Part shown: positions 9,479-18,225 of the stretch, one piece after another
How positions within the stretch are numbered: position 1 is the stretch's first letter
How the letters are laid out: each line of letters begins with the position of its first letter
DNA from: Verrucomicrobiia bacterium
GTDB lineage: Bacteria > Verrucomicrobiota > Verrucomicrobiia > Palsa-1439
Assembly: GCA_035577545.1 (NCBI GenBank)
Contig: DATLVI010000031.1
Coordinates: 62,001 to 126,000, forward strand
Direction of reading: 5' to 3'
Length of the DNA stretch: 64,000 bases
The notes under the pieces: generated by a model
The model's database searches: none
What the model saw: only the letters and a program-made list of their open reading frames with translations
Told to the model about the DNA's origin: nothing
Made by a program: the position numbers and the translations under genes

Positions 9479-9542
9479 TCTGCTACCATGGCAAATTGGC
9501 TGGGCGCTTGCTATATTTTTGTGTTGGGACGATAGTAATGAC

Positions 9543-10058
9543 ATGAAACCTCGAGCCATGACGCCCGAAGTTCAAAAGCATATCGAATACGCGTCGGGTT
9601 ATCTCGACCTGAAGATGTATGACGACGCGATGACGGAAGCCGACAAAGCGATCTCACTCTCCCCTGATCTTCCACAAGCCATCATCATTAAATCGGCCGT
9701 GCTCTGCCAGGCCAACCGGCTAAGAGAAGCCGAGCCGTTCATGGCCCAGCTGGCTGAATTAAGTCCCAGCGACTCCGCGATTTGGATCAACCTCGCCTAC
9801 ATTCGTCGTCGCACGCAATCGATCGACGCAGCCGTGGACACGTTGCAGCGTGCGTTTGACGCCAATCCACAGGATGCGCTGGCGCACTACAACATGGCCT
9901 GCTATCGCGCCGTCCAACATCGTGAGGAAGAAGCGATTGAGTTGTTGAAGAACGCTTTGCATCTCGATCCAAAGCTGAAAGCGCTCGCGAGAGCGGAGCC
10001 CGACTTCGTCGGGCTGCGTGAAGTGCCCGCTTTTCAGAAACTGTTCGGCCATCGCTAA
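9543..10058 (+). CDS. TPR repeat protein
   Basis: The ATG at 9543 gives a 171-residue soluble protein made of tetratricopeptide-like helical pairs: ASGYLDLKMYDDAMTEADKAISLSPD near residues 20-45, AIIIKSAVLCQANRLREAEPFM near 50, INLAYIRRRTQSIDAAVDTLQRAFDANP near 85-112 and HYNMACYRAVQHREEEAIELLKNALHLDP near 118-148. Such repeats mediate protein-protein contacts. It diverges from pyrD and precedes the bactofilin pair. The partner is unknown. Confidence 0.8.
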   Translation: MKPRAMTPEVQKHIEYASGYLDLKMYDDAMTEADKAISLSPDLPQAIIIKSAVLCQANRLREAEPFMAQLAELSPSDSAIWINLAYIRRRTQSIDAAVDTLQRAFDANPQDALAHYNMACYRAVQHREEEAIELLKNALHLDPKLKALARAEPDFVGLREVPAFQKLFGHR

Positions 10059-10156
10059 CTCACGTCCGGCGCGTCCCGGTAATTCTTGTCCTCTCTGGTC
10101 TTTCGTCTTGTCATGCCTTCCGGTTTTTGCGACTCTGGCGTTGGCGAGTTTGGGAC

Positions 10157-10174
10157 GGCGCGCGCGTGCGCGCC
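10157..10174 (+). other. GC-rich hairpin in the bactofilin leader
   Basis: GGCGCGC and GCGCGCC form a perfect 7-base stem around a 4-base GCGT loop, about 34 bases before the bactofilin ATG. It has no T-tract after it, so it is not a standard terminator; it could insulate or tune the bactofilin transcript. Confidence 0.4.
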
Positions 10175-10207
10175 AAAATTGAGCACGTAACCAGGAGGAA
10201 AGCCGTT

Positions 10208-10642
10208 ATGGACAACAACACACCCCCGCAGTCTGTCATTTCCAGCGAGGTCGAAATCACCGGCACGATCAAAAGCTCCGGTTCCATCCGCGTCGATGGC
10301 AAATTGGATGGTGAATTGCATTGCACCGGAGACGCCATCGTCGGCAAGTCAGCGCAGATCAAGGGCAACATCGTAGTCACTTCGGCGACCATTGAGGGCG
10401 CTGTGCAGGGCAATGTCACCGCCAAGGACCGCATCGAAATGAAATCTTCCGCACGTGTGACGGGTGACATCCGCGCCAAACGGCTCAGTGTTGAGGATGG
10501 GGTGACCTTCATCGGTCGTTCCGAGGTCAACCCTTCCGGCTCGCCGCTCAGCGCGGCCGCGCCGGTAACGAGCGAATCGACGGAATCCACCGGCGACGAG
10601 CACGCCGAGGCGGCCACTGTCCGTTCTTTCGCGCGGCGTTAA
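10208..10642 (+). CDS. Bactofilin
   Basis: AGGAGG ends 8 bases before the ATG at 10208, which decides the start over an upstream in-frame one. The 144-residue protein has a short polar N-terminus, then a right-handed beta-helix of regularly spaced short strands (VEITGTIKSSGSIRVDGKLDGEL, DAIVGKSAQIKGNI, ATIEGAVQGNV, IEMKSSARVTGDI, LSVEDGVTFIGR) and a disordered Ser/Ala/Glu-rich tail. This is the bactofilin (polymer-forming cytoskeletal) fold; such proteins self-assemble into filaments without nucleotide and scaffold cell shape or polar complexes. It is followed 43 bases later by a second, zinc-ribbon bactofilin. Confidence 0.93.
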   Translation: MDNNTPPQSVISSEVEITGTIKSSGSIRVDGKLDGELHCTGDAIVGKSAQIKGNIVVTSATIEGAVQGNVTAKDRIEMKSSARVTGDIRAKRLSVEDGVTFIGRSEVNPSGSPLSAAAPVTSESTESTGDEHAEAATVRSFARR

Positions 10643-10685
10643 CGAGTCGTGCCGGCGGCGGCACGTGTTCTTATGGGAGTGAGCA

Positions 10686-11429
10686 GTGCCCAAGAACCGC
10701 AAGGTCAACACACTCGATAGCTACGCGACGATCCGGGCTGTCGCGCGCACCAAACCTGTGCCCGGCTCGCCGCCTCCCGCGCCGGCGGCCGACGAGGCAA
10801 GCACGACCGATGCGGCAACGACTGACCTGCAGAAGACCGGTGCGCGCGTGGCGCGGACTGCCGTTCCCGTCAAGCACCACATCGAATGCTACGAGTGTGG
10901 TTACAAGTTTCAGGTGCATGGACGCGCGACAACCACCCACTGCCCCAAATGCCGCGTGCTGCTTGATTTCAAGGATTACCTCATCGACTCGGAATGGATG
11001 GAAACAATTAAGACGGCAGGCACCATCCGTCTCACATCCACGGGCGTGTTAAAGAGCGGCGACTTGATCGGCGCGGAAGTGATCATCGAGGGGATCATCG
11101 AAGGCGGACGGGCCCGCGCCTTGCGGACCATCGAACTGGGCGCGGGCGCGATTTTCTCGGAGAAAGCCGTGTCCGCCCCCGATCTACGGATCGCACCAGG
11201 CGCGGAGTTTAAATTCAAGCAGGACGCGCGATACCGCAATGTCGAAGTCTTCGGCACCCTCCACGCCAAACTCGAATCCACAGGAATCATTACCGTGAAA
11301 CCCGGCGGGCTGCTGTCGGGCGAGGTTCAAGCCCAGCATCTGGTGGTGGAAGACGGCGGCGGATTGAAAGCGACGCTACGCATCGCCCCCAAATTGGAAG
11401 CCACTCCCGAAGGCGAAGAAGCCGCCTAA
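10686..11429 (+). CDS. Bactofilin-like protein with N-terminal zinc ribbon
   Basis: A GTG start at 10686 follows a GGGAG sequence. The 247-residue protein has a disordered Pro/Ala/Thr-rich N-terminus (about 1-60), a four-cysteine zinc ribbon (CYECGYKF and CPKC, about residues 67-90), and then a beta-helix polymer-forming domain (about 108-235) with repeated strands such as GTIRLTSTGVLKSGDLIGAEVIIEGIIEG. Paired bactofilin genes are common, and the ribbon may recruit nucleic acid or protein to the filament; that is inference. The gene converges on the carB C-terminal half with a 4-base overlap at the stops. Confidence 0.85.
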   Translation: MPKNRKVNTLDSYATIRAVARTKPVPGSPPPAPAADEASTTDAATTDLQKTGARVARTAVPVKHHIECYECGYKFQVHGRATTTHCPKCRVLLDFKDYLIDSEWMETIKTAGTIRLTSTGVLKSGDLIGAEVIIEGIIEGGRARALRTIELGAGAIFSEKAVSAPDLRIAPGAEFKFKQDARYRNVEVFGTLHAKLESTGIITVKPGGLLSGEVQAQHLVVEDGGGLKATLRIAPKLEATPEGEEAA

Positions 11430-13234
11430 ACACTCCGCAACGCTGCGTGGTATTCCTGCAGCGAGCAGACGCTCAGTCCTTTTTCCCGATACGCCTTGAT
11501 GCCCAGCAGCGCGGCGTTAGCGCCCGCCAGCGTGGTCATGATTGAAATTTTATGGACGATTGCGGCGGCGCGGATCTGGACCTCGTCGGCACGTGGTGTC
11601 TGGCCCGCGGGCGTGTTGATGACGAGGTGAACTTCGCCGTTCTTGATCATGTCGAGCACGTTCGGGCGGCCCTCGGTGAGCTTGAAGAGAACCTGGACCT
11701 TGATGCCGTTCTCCTCCAGCACCTTCGCCGTGCCACTGGTGGCGCACAGTTCGAAGCCGAGTTCGCTGAACCCTTTCGCGAGCGGCACGACGAGCTTCTT
11801 GTCGGAGTCGCGCACGCTGATGAAGACGCGGCCCTTCTGCGGCAGCGCGGGCGAGGCAGCCATTTGCGATTTGGCGTAAGCCACGCCCCAATCCTCGCCG
11901 ATACCCATCACTTCGCCCGTCGATCGCATCTCGGGTCCCAACAGGATGTCCTGCCCGGGAAACTTGTTAAACGGGAAAACCGATTCTTTCACGCAATAAT
12001 ACTTCGGCCGGATTTCCTTCGTAAACCCGAGTTCGGGAAGCTTCTTACCGGTCATCACCTTGGCCGCGAGTTTCGCCAGCGGCACGCCAATGGCCTTGCT
12101 GACGAACGGGACGGTCCGCGACGCGCGCGGGTTTACTTCCAGCACCCACACGTTCGTGCCCTTCACCGCGAATTGCACGTTCATCAGGCCGGCGACTTTC
12201 AATTCGCGCGCCATGGCGTCGGTGTAACGGCGCATGGTCTCGATATTCTCTGGCCAAATCGAATGCGGCGGCAACACCATGGCCGCGTCGCCGCTGTGGC
12301 AACCCGCAAACTCAATGTGCTCCAGCATTCCGCCGACCACGACCGTGTTCCCCCCAACGCCGATGTCGGCAATGCAATCCACGTCCACTTCAAAAGCTTC
12401 TTCCAGGAATTTATCCACCAGCACGGGTCGTTCAGGTGACGCTTCGACCGCGAAGCGCATGTAGTGACGGATTTCGTCATCGCTGTACGCGATCTGCATC
12501 GCGCGCCCGCCGAGCACGAACGACGGACGCACCAGCACGGGATAGCCCACTTTGTGCACGGCCGCGAGCGCTTCTTCTTCATTCGTGGCCAGGCCATTGG
12601 GCGGTTGCGGGATGCCAAGTTTGTCCAGCATCGCGGAAAACATCTTGCGGTCCTCGGCCATCTCAATGCTCTGCGGCGAGGTGCCGATGATGTTGACGCC
12701 GTTTTTCTGCAGGCCCAGCGCGAGGTTGAGCGGCGTTTGCCCGCCGAATTGCGCGATCGCGCCCCAGCATTGCTCGCGCTCGTAAATATGCAGCACGTCT
12801 TCCAGCGTCAACGGCTCGAAGAACAACTTGTCGCTGGTATCGTAGTCGGTGGAGACCGTCTCGGGGTTCGAGTTCACCATGATCGTCTCGAGCCCGAGTT
12901 CCTTGAGCGCAAATGCCGCATGCACGCAGCAGTAATCAAACTCAATCCCCTGCCCAATACGGTTCGGTCCGCCGCCGAGGATCATCACCTTGCGCGTGTC
13001 CGTCTTCCGCACCTCATCGTCGCCCGTGTCGTAGGTGGAATAGTAATACGGCGTGTAAGCCTCAAACTCCGCCGCGCACGTGTCCACCAGCCGGTACGAC
13101 GGCACCAACCCGATCTTCTTGCGCAACGCCCGCACTTCATCCTCCGTGCTCCCCACCAGCGTTGCAATCTGCCGGTCGGAAAAGCCCATGGACTTGGCTT
13201 TTTGAAGAAGTGACTGCTTGTGATTGCTCGCCAT
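11426..13234 (-). CDS. carB: Carbamoyl-phosphate synthase large chain, C-terminal half (split CarB)
   Basis: These 602 residues match the second half of CarB. About 85 residues of the oligomerisation region lead (KSMGFSDRQIATLVG, YRLVDTCAAEFEAYTPYYYS). An ATP-grasp carbamate-phosphorylating domain follows (GGGPNRIGQGIEFDYCCVH, NPETVSTDYDTSDKL, QFGGQTPLNLA, VRPSFVLGGRAM, NVQFAVKG, EVNPRASRTVPFVSKA), then the methylglyoxal-synthase-like allosteric domain from about 470 (RVFISVRDSDKK, ELCATSGTAKVL, VINTPAG). It has its own ATG, and no strong ribosome site is visible. The N-terminal half lies at 18222-19694. Together they would phosphorylate bicarbonate and carbamate for arginine and pyrimidine synthesis; the small subunit gene is not in the window. 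Confidence 0.95.
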   Translation of the reverse strand: MASNHKQSLLQKAKSMGFSDRQIATLVGSTEDEVRALRKKIGLVPSYRLVDTCAAEFEAYTPYYYSTYDTGDDEVRKTDTRKVMILGGGPNRIGQGIEFDYCCVHAAFALKELGLETIMVNSNPETVSTDYDTSDKLFFEPLTLEDVLHIYEREQCWGAIAQFGGQTPLNLALGLQKNGVNIIGTSPQSIEMAEDRKMFSAMLDKLGIPQPPNGLATNEEEALAAVHKVGYPVLVRPSFVLGGRAMQIAYSDDEIRHYMRFAVEASPERPVLVDKFLEEAFEVDVDCIADIGVGGNTVVVGGMLEHIEFAGCHSGDAAMVLPPHSIWPENIETMRRYTDAMARELKVAGLMNVQFAVKGTNVWVLEVNPRASRTVPFVSKAIGVPLAKLAAKVMTGKKLPELGFTKEIRPKYYCVKESVFPFNKFPGQDILLGPEMRSTGEVMGIGEDWGVAYAKSQMAASPALPQKGRVFISVRDSDKKLVVPLAKGFSELGFELCATSGTAKVLEENGIKVQVLFKLTEGRPNVLDMIKNGEVHLVINTPAGQTPRADEVQIRAAAIVHKISIMTTLAGANAALLGIKAYREKGLSVCSLQEYHAALRSV

Positions 13235-13391
13235 CGGACGCGACCTTAGCGAAGCCTCACGGTTTTGACAAGTGACGGTTGAAGATTTGAGACGGGCTGG
13301 TTATATCTCGACTCGCACTTGGCACCCGATATGAGGGGCGAATTCGACCGATTCAATCAGCGATGTCTCAGTTGCACTTAGGGACTGTCGC

Positions 13392-14462
13392 TTAAAGCCT
13401 ATCCTGGTCTTGCTGACAACATCGTTGGGACAACAAATTCTCAAAGCCCTGGAAGATCAATTTATAAAAGGTTCGTCTCGGCGACTTCGGCGTCTCCGCA
13501 CCAAAGTGGGCGAATGGCCAAGTCCACATATCTACCGGTTCCCAGCTAGGCACAACTACGCCCCTCAGTTCTTCGCCCTTTGATTCCATTCGATTTACGG
13601 CAGACCACATTCCCGTTGGGGTTACCGCGTTTTCAAGCGCATCTCTATGTACTAGCTGGCAACTAAATCCGCACTGGTTTTCCTCCATTGTGGGCACACG
13701 CGTGATACTGCCTCTGTAGAATAACTCCATCTCCGTTAAGTCCCTAAACCACTTATCAATGACTTCTGCGCTCTGGAAAAAGTGACCATAGTGCACAATT
13801 TGGCGTTCTTCAATTTCCTCGGGGGTTGTATGGGGAATCCTATCGACAATATAGCGAGTCAAGTTTTGGCCAAGAGAATACCCCAATCTCGCTCCCAAGC
13901 TAAGCGCCCGTGCAATGCATGCATCCGGAAATGGATTTTGCTCCAATCTTATTTCAAGCTTCCTCTCTGAAATGGCCGAGAAGAAGCCGTCTTCATAAAC
14001 TTGTGGTCGCTGCCCGTCCTTGAACGTTAATTCAGCGACGATTGCTTCTATATTGAGAAACGTTGTGCTCGGTAGTTTTTTGAAGCTCGTTGGCCCAACA
14101 AATCCGTTTTTGAATGCCCAAGTTTCGCCAAGAGGCCAAACGTCTATCGACAAGCAGTCCAAATCAAACGCAACTCCACCAAACCGCGTTATTCGCTTCG
14201 GAGCCGCACCAAAAATTTCCTCCAACTCCTGGACCGAAGGGACATCCACCACCAGATCAATGTCTCGCGGCAACATGTTTCCCGATCTGGATAACATCAA
14301 ATCTCTAAGGCAGCCGCCGAACAAGAAGGCGCGGTACCCGCGAGATCTGATATCCTTAGAAAGTTGCGCCAGCCCCCTAGACCAGCGCGAATCGGCATCC
14401 AGAAAACCGATGATCTTCCGCTGGAGACGCCGTTCTAAGACACTATTTTTTGAATTACCCAT
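13392..14462 (-). CDS. Pol-beta-type nucleotidyltransferase (poly(A) polymerase/CCA-head-like)
   Basis: This 356-residue protein has a nucleotidyltransferase core at about residues 25-150: FLFGGCLRDLM (the GG-x-x-RD of class II-type heads), PRDIDLVVDV with the paired metal-binding acids, and a third acid in LDCLSIDVWPL. The C-terminal 200 residues do not match the tRNA-binding part of CCA enzymes, so the substrate is open: RNA, protein or nucleotide. Its ATG lies inside the last codons of the dGTPase gene (8-base overlap, ATGGGTAA), so the two are translationally coupled. Codon use is AT-richer than the flanking carB halves, suggesting transfer. Confidence 0.75.
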   Translation of the reverse strand: MGNSKNSVLERRLQRKIIGFLDADSRWSRGLAQLSKDIRSRGYRAFLFGGCLRDLMLSRSGNMLPRDIDLVVDVPSVQELEEIFGAAPKRITRFGGVAFDLDCLSIDVWPLGETWAFKNGFVGPTSFKKLPSTTFLNIEAIVAELTFKDGQRPQVYEDGFFSAISERKLEIRLEQNPFPDACIARALSLGARLGYSLGQNLTRYIVDRIPHTTPEEIEERQIVHYGHFFQSAEVIDKWFRDLTEMELFYRGSITRVPTMEENQCGFSCQLVHRDALENAVTPTGMWSAVNRMESKGEELRGVVVPSWEPVDMWTWPFAHFGAETPKSPRRTFYKLIFQGFENLLSQRCCQQDQDRL

Positions 14463-15909
14463 TGAACATTTTCTTATGCGTTGCGCAGGCGAAAGTATCT
14501 GTCATACCACAAATATAGTCCGTTACGAGTTGAAGCCTACAGTATTTCTCCGGCAAATCGCCATGGCCGAGCGCATGCTCAAAAACCCTGCGATAATTCT
14601 TCGACATTAGGTGATATATTTTACCCTCAAATGTACTTTTGCTGATTCCTTCGCGATAACCAGCTGCCCCCTCCCAAAATAAGTCCATCAGCTGGCGGAT
14701 CACGGTTCTGCCCATCAATTCAAGCTGAAGCGTTTCCGGCGAATGGTAGACGAATTCAAAGCAAGCGTCTTTGCAAACCTTTATTACGCAACCCTCCTCG
14801 CATCCCGTTATCAGCTCTTTGTGATAATCACCGCACATTATCTGTGCGTAGTTCTGCTTGTATTCTCTTATCACCGCCTGAACCATTGCGAATATAACTT
14901 TTGTCCGGAACACCTGAGCAATCGCCTGGTCTCCCTCTTTGTCTTCGAGGTCTAAAGCTCCCCTTGTGTGTCCCCGTATTCTTGCCGCTGAGGATCTCAG
15001 CATCTGCCGCAGGGAACCCGTAGCTTTCTTATGTTCTGCCATCCAACTCGAAATTGTATCCCAAGTGACTACACCTTTTCTGATCCCGTCCTCGATATCG
15101 ACGACTGAATACACAATGTCATCCGCCGCTTCCACGAGGAACGTAATCGGGTTGCGTTGTTCCTTGGTACCAGTTTTATTCCGCACAATATTGATCAGAT
15201 CGTTCTCGGATGCAAAGAATCCGGGCTTTCTCTTTTCGTGGTCCCCGCCTTTTCCTGCGACTTCATTAGACCTCGCGGTGTACTTGCATAGCGCCGATAA
15301 GGTGCCCGCTGTCAGGTTGAGTCCGTGAAGATCGTTTAGCAACTGCAGCTTCGTGACAATGCGGAAAGTCTGAGCATTCCCTTCAAAAAGTAAAAAGTCT
15401 TGCGCCCTTTGACTCCTTCGGTAATCGATAACCTCCAGAAAATCCTGATCAAAAAACAGATGGTTTTCCTCTGCTTTAGTCTCGAACCAAGACCGAATTG
15501 CGTCCTCGCCCGAATGCCCAAATGGAGGATTTCCAATATCATGAATAAGAGCACACGTAGCCGCAATCGATTCCACATCCCTTATACGGCTCGGATCAAG
15601 GGGGAACGCACGATTTTTTGACATCCATTCACCCGCTGCAGCAGCCAAGTCACGCGCAACTGTTGATACTTCCAACGAGTGGGTCAGCCGTGTCCGAACC
15701 GCATCGAGTGGTTCAAGGGGAAACACCTGAGCCTTGTCCTGCAATCGACGAACGGAGGTACAAAATACTGATCTACCGTAGTCGCGCTCGAACTGACTGC
15801 GATGTTCCTCGGGCAATACACCTGAACGCGATCCTCCTAACAAATCACGAGCTCTGTCCCTGCACAAAAGTTTATCCCAATTCATCGCAACGGAATCAGT
15901 CAACATCAC
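14455..15909 (-). CDS. dGTP triphosphohydrolase-like HD protein
   Basis: A 484-residue member of the dGTPase branch of the HD superfamily. Landmarks are NWDKLLCRDRARDL at the start, RRLQDKAQVFPLE, THSLEVSTVARDLA (first metal-binding His), CALIHDIGNPPFGHSGEDAI (HD pair) and FLVEAADDIVYSVVDIEDGI (later Asp). These enzymes split dNTPs to nucleoside and triphosphate, and some dGTPases defend against phage by draining dNTPs. The first ATG is at 15909, but MNWDKLL at 15885 is an equally good start. It is the first gene of a coupled pair with the nucleotidyltransferase and is AT-richer than its surroundings. Confidence 0.88.
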   Translation of the reverse strand: MMLTDSVAMNWDKLLCRDRARDLLGGSRSGVLPEEHRSQFERDYGRSVFCTSVRRLQDKAQVFPLEPLDAVRTRLTHSLEVSTVARDLAAAAGEWMSKNRAFPLDPSRIRDVESIAATCALIHDIGNPPFGHSGEDAIRSWFETKAEENHLFFDQDFLEVIDYRRSQRAQDFLLFEGNAQTFRIVTKLQLLNDLHGLNLTAGTLSALCKYTARSNEVAGKGGDHEKRKPGFFASENDLINIVRNKTGTKEQRNPITFLVEAADDIVYSVVDIEDGIRKGVVTWDTISSWMAEHKKATGSLRQMLRSSAARIRGHTRGALDLEDKEGDQAIAQVFRTKVIFAMVQAVIREYKQNYAQIMCGDYHKELITGCEEGCVIKVCKDACFEFVYHSPETLQLELMGRTVIRQLMDLFWEGAAGYREGISKSTFEGKIYHLMSKNYRRVFEHALGHGDLPEKYCRLQLVTDYICGMTDTFACATHKKMFNG

Positions 15910-16040
15910 CTCACAGGATGTGAAAAGCCACTAACTACGTAGCGATTTTTGGTCGACTGAACAAGTAAAAACGCTTTTGCCGAACACAAAAATGGTCGGG
16001 TCTCAAATAGATGAATGCGGTAGGGCTTCGCACGATCCTA

Positions 16041-16376
16041 TCACCGCTGGGCGGTCAGTTGCGGGCGGGCCGTCTCCGTCCCGGAGCGGATTTCGTAGAG
16101 GTGGTAGCTGATTTCGCGGGCGGCCTGGATGGTTTCGGTGTAGGGCGTGTCGGCCACGTCGACGAAGCCGTTTTGGTAGTTCTCGCCGTCGAGCGTGCGG
16201 CCCGTGGTCGGTTCGGCGCGGCAGGAGAACCAGTGGCAGCCGACGATGTTCGGATGGCGGAGCGCGTCGGTCACGAAACCTTTGTACGCGGTGGCGCGCT
16301 CCGCTTGATCCTTAACCCTCACCGGGCTTGCGTAAAGTGGTCCATAATCCGTTGCTCCGCCCCTGTTGCAGGGAAG
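16041..16376 (-). pseudogene. C-terminal remnant of a glycoside hydrolase
   Basis: The reverse frame is open from a stop near 16374 through a run reading GPLYASPVRVKDQAERA, then HPNIVGCHWFSCRAEP, RTLDGENYQNGFVDVADTPY and a closing helix ISYHLYEIRS. This is the last strand-helix part of a TIM-barrel hydrolase of agarase or beta-galactosidase type, where HWF and the GENYQNGFVD turn are characteristic. About 110 residues remain; the N-terminal catalytic part is absent upstream, where the PL9 gene now lies on the other strand. I read it as a decayed fragment, not a functional gene. Confidence 0.6.
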
Positions 16377-16488
16377 TTACGCCAGGAATTCACAACGTCA
16401 ATGAAGCCGTGCGATTTTTTGAAGATTCTTTGTGAAATGCTGACGTTGTGGTAGCCGGGTTTCGCGTCTTTGAGAGAAATGCGGGGTT

Positions 16489-18225
16489 ATGCTCTTTGAT
16501 TCCGCGTCGTCTTTCGGCTTGCACCTTGCGCAGTCGGCCTTGTGCAGAGATAATAAAGGCAACGCTGTGTATTTCCCCACAAAACCAGTCGCTTTCGCAT
16601 TGTGCTCATTGGCACTGCCGCTGTCGTCGAACGGTGCCCAGTTTTACAACGACTGGGCGGCGATGAACCTGAATACGGTCCCGACCCAGAGCGGACCGAC
16701 GAACGATCCCGATAGCGATGGCGTGGCCAATCTCGCGGAGTTTGCTTTCGGCACGAATCCGCTGAATGAGACGGGGTTGGGCAGCGCGATCGTAGCGACG
16801 CCGAGCAGTAGCAACGGTTTCTTTGAAGTCGATCTCTTCGAGCAAGCGGGGCACCAACTCGGTGCGCAGATTGATATCGATGCGAGCGTGGATGTAACGT
16901 ACTGGATTCGTCCGTGGTGGTTTCGGACAACGACGAACAGTTTGGCGGGTGATCCGCCGGGTTCGGCACGCGAACGACTAACCACATTCCTGCCCGGCAC
17001 GAATCTTTTTATTGTACGCGGCGTGGTGACCTTACTGCAGGTGGGGCCCGAGACGGCAACGTACTATATTGCGACGAACGGGAGCGACAGCGCGGCGGGG
17101 ACGAGTATCAACACGCCGTTCCGTTCCGTGGCCAAAGCGGTCAGCGTGGCAAATCCCGGAAATCTGATTTACGTGCGCGGCGGGACGTACACGACGAACG
17201 CCACGATTTCGATCAGCCGCAACGGCAGCGCGGCAAATCCAATTCGCTTGCAGGCGTATCCCGGAGAACACCCGATTTTGGATTTTTCGCCGCAGATTTT
17301 TTCGTCGAGCAATCGCGGTATCAATATGTCGGCGAGTTGGTGGCAGGTTTACGGGCTGGAAATCGAGAACGCCGGTGACAATGGGATGAACGTGTCGGGG
17401 AGTTCGAACGTTATTACTTTGTGTGTCTTTCATAATAACAGCGATACGGGATTGCAGCTCAGCCATCCCGCCAGTTCGAATTTCGTCCTGAATTGTGATG
17501 CGTATCACAATTGCGACGGCCCCACGTTGGGTCAAAACGCGGACGGCATCGACGCCAAGCTGGCGGGGCTTGGGCCGGACAACATTATCAGCGGCTGCCG
17601 CGCGTGGGAGAATTGCGATGATGGTTACGATTTGTTTGCCGCGCCGTTTCCGGTGATCATCACGAATTGCTGGGCGTTCCGAAACGGACTGAATGTCCTG
17701 AATATCACGAACTTTACCGGTAACGGGAACGGCTTCAAATTAGGCGGCGGGAATATTCCCGCTGCCCATCACATTCTCAATTCGCTGTCGTTCAAGAATA
17801 CGGTGCGCGGCTTCGATCAGAATGACAACATGGCCGGCCTCACTGTGGACCAGAACACGGCCTGGGGGAATGCCACGAACAATTTCAACCTGAACCACGG
17901 GACGGTGACGGCGGGTGTCCACGTCGTGCGTAACAATCTCTCGATCCTCACGGGTGTCAGCGTGGACACCTTTGCCAGCGGCTCTATTCTTCTCAGCAAC
18001 AGTTGGCAGGTCGTCTCTTCACCAGCTGCCAATAGCAATGACGTATTGAACATCGACGATTCCTTTGCCACCGCGCCGCGGCGTGATGACGGGAGCTTGC
18101 CGGAGATTCCGTTCATGCGCCCGGTGCCCGGAGGGCGGCTGGTGAACAAAGGCATCAATATCGGGCTGCCGTTTTCAGGTCCCGCGCCGGATCTGGGCGC
18201 TTTTGAATCACCGCAGTGGCCCTAG
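16489..18225 (+). CDS. Secreted PL9-type pectate lyase, right-handed beta-helix
   Basis: The frame opens at an ATG at 16489; a GTG at 16567 preceded by AAAGG fits better before the signal-like stretch [19 protein letters not shown]. After it comes a short linker with a Ca-binding-like [19 protein letters not shown] turn (about residues 73-92), then a beta-helix. Typical PL9 blocks are present: [18 protein letters not shown] with the putative catalytic Lys, [25 protein letters not shown] and [12 protein letters not shown]9 enzymes cleave pectate or rhamnogalacturonan by beta-elimination. It sits between the split carB halves and its stop overlaps the carB N-half stop by 4 bases. Confidence 0.82.
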   Translation: MLFDSASSFGLHLAQSALCRDNKGNAVYFPTKPVAFALCSLALPLSSNGAQFYNDWAAMNLNTVPTQSGPTNDPDSDGVANLAEFAFGTNPLNETGLGSAIVATPSSSNGFFEVDLFEQAGHQLGAQIDIDASVDVTYWIRPWWFRTTTNSLAGDPPGSARERLTTFLPGTNLFIVRGVVTLLQVGPETATYYIATNGSDSAAGTSINTPFRSVAKAVSVANPGNLIYVRGGTYTTNATISISRNGSAANPIRLQAYPGEHPILDFSPQIFSSSNRGINMSASWWQVYGLEIENAGDNGMNVSGSSNVITLCVFHNNSDTGLQLSHPASSNFVLNCDAYHNCDGPTLGQNADGIDAKLAGLGPDNIISGCRAWENCDDGYDLFAAPFPVIITNCWAFRNGLNVLNITNFTGNGNGFKLGGGNIPAAHHILNSLSFKNTVRGFDQNDNMAGLTVDQNTAWGNATNNFNLNHGTVTAGVHVVRNNLSILTGVSVDTFASGSILLSNSWQVVSSPAANSNDVLNIDDSFATAPRRDDGSLPEIPFMRPVPGGRLVNKGINIGLPFSGPAPDLGAFESPQWP

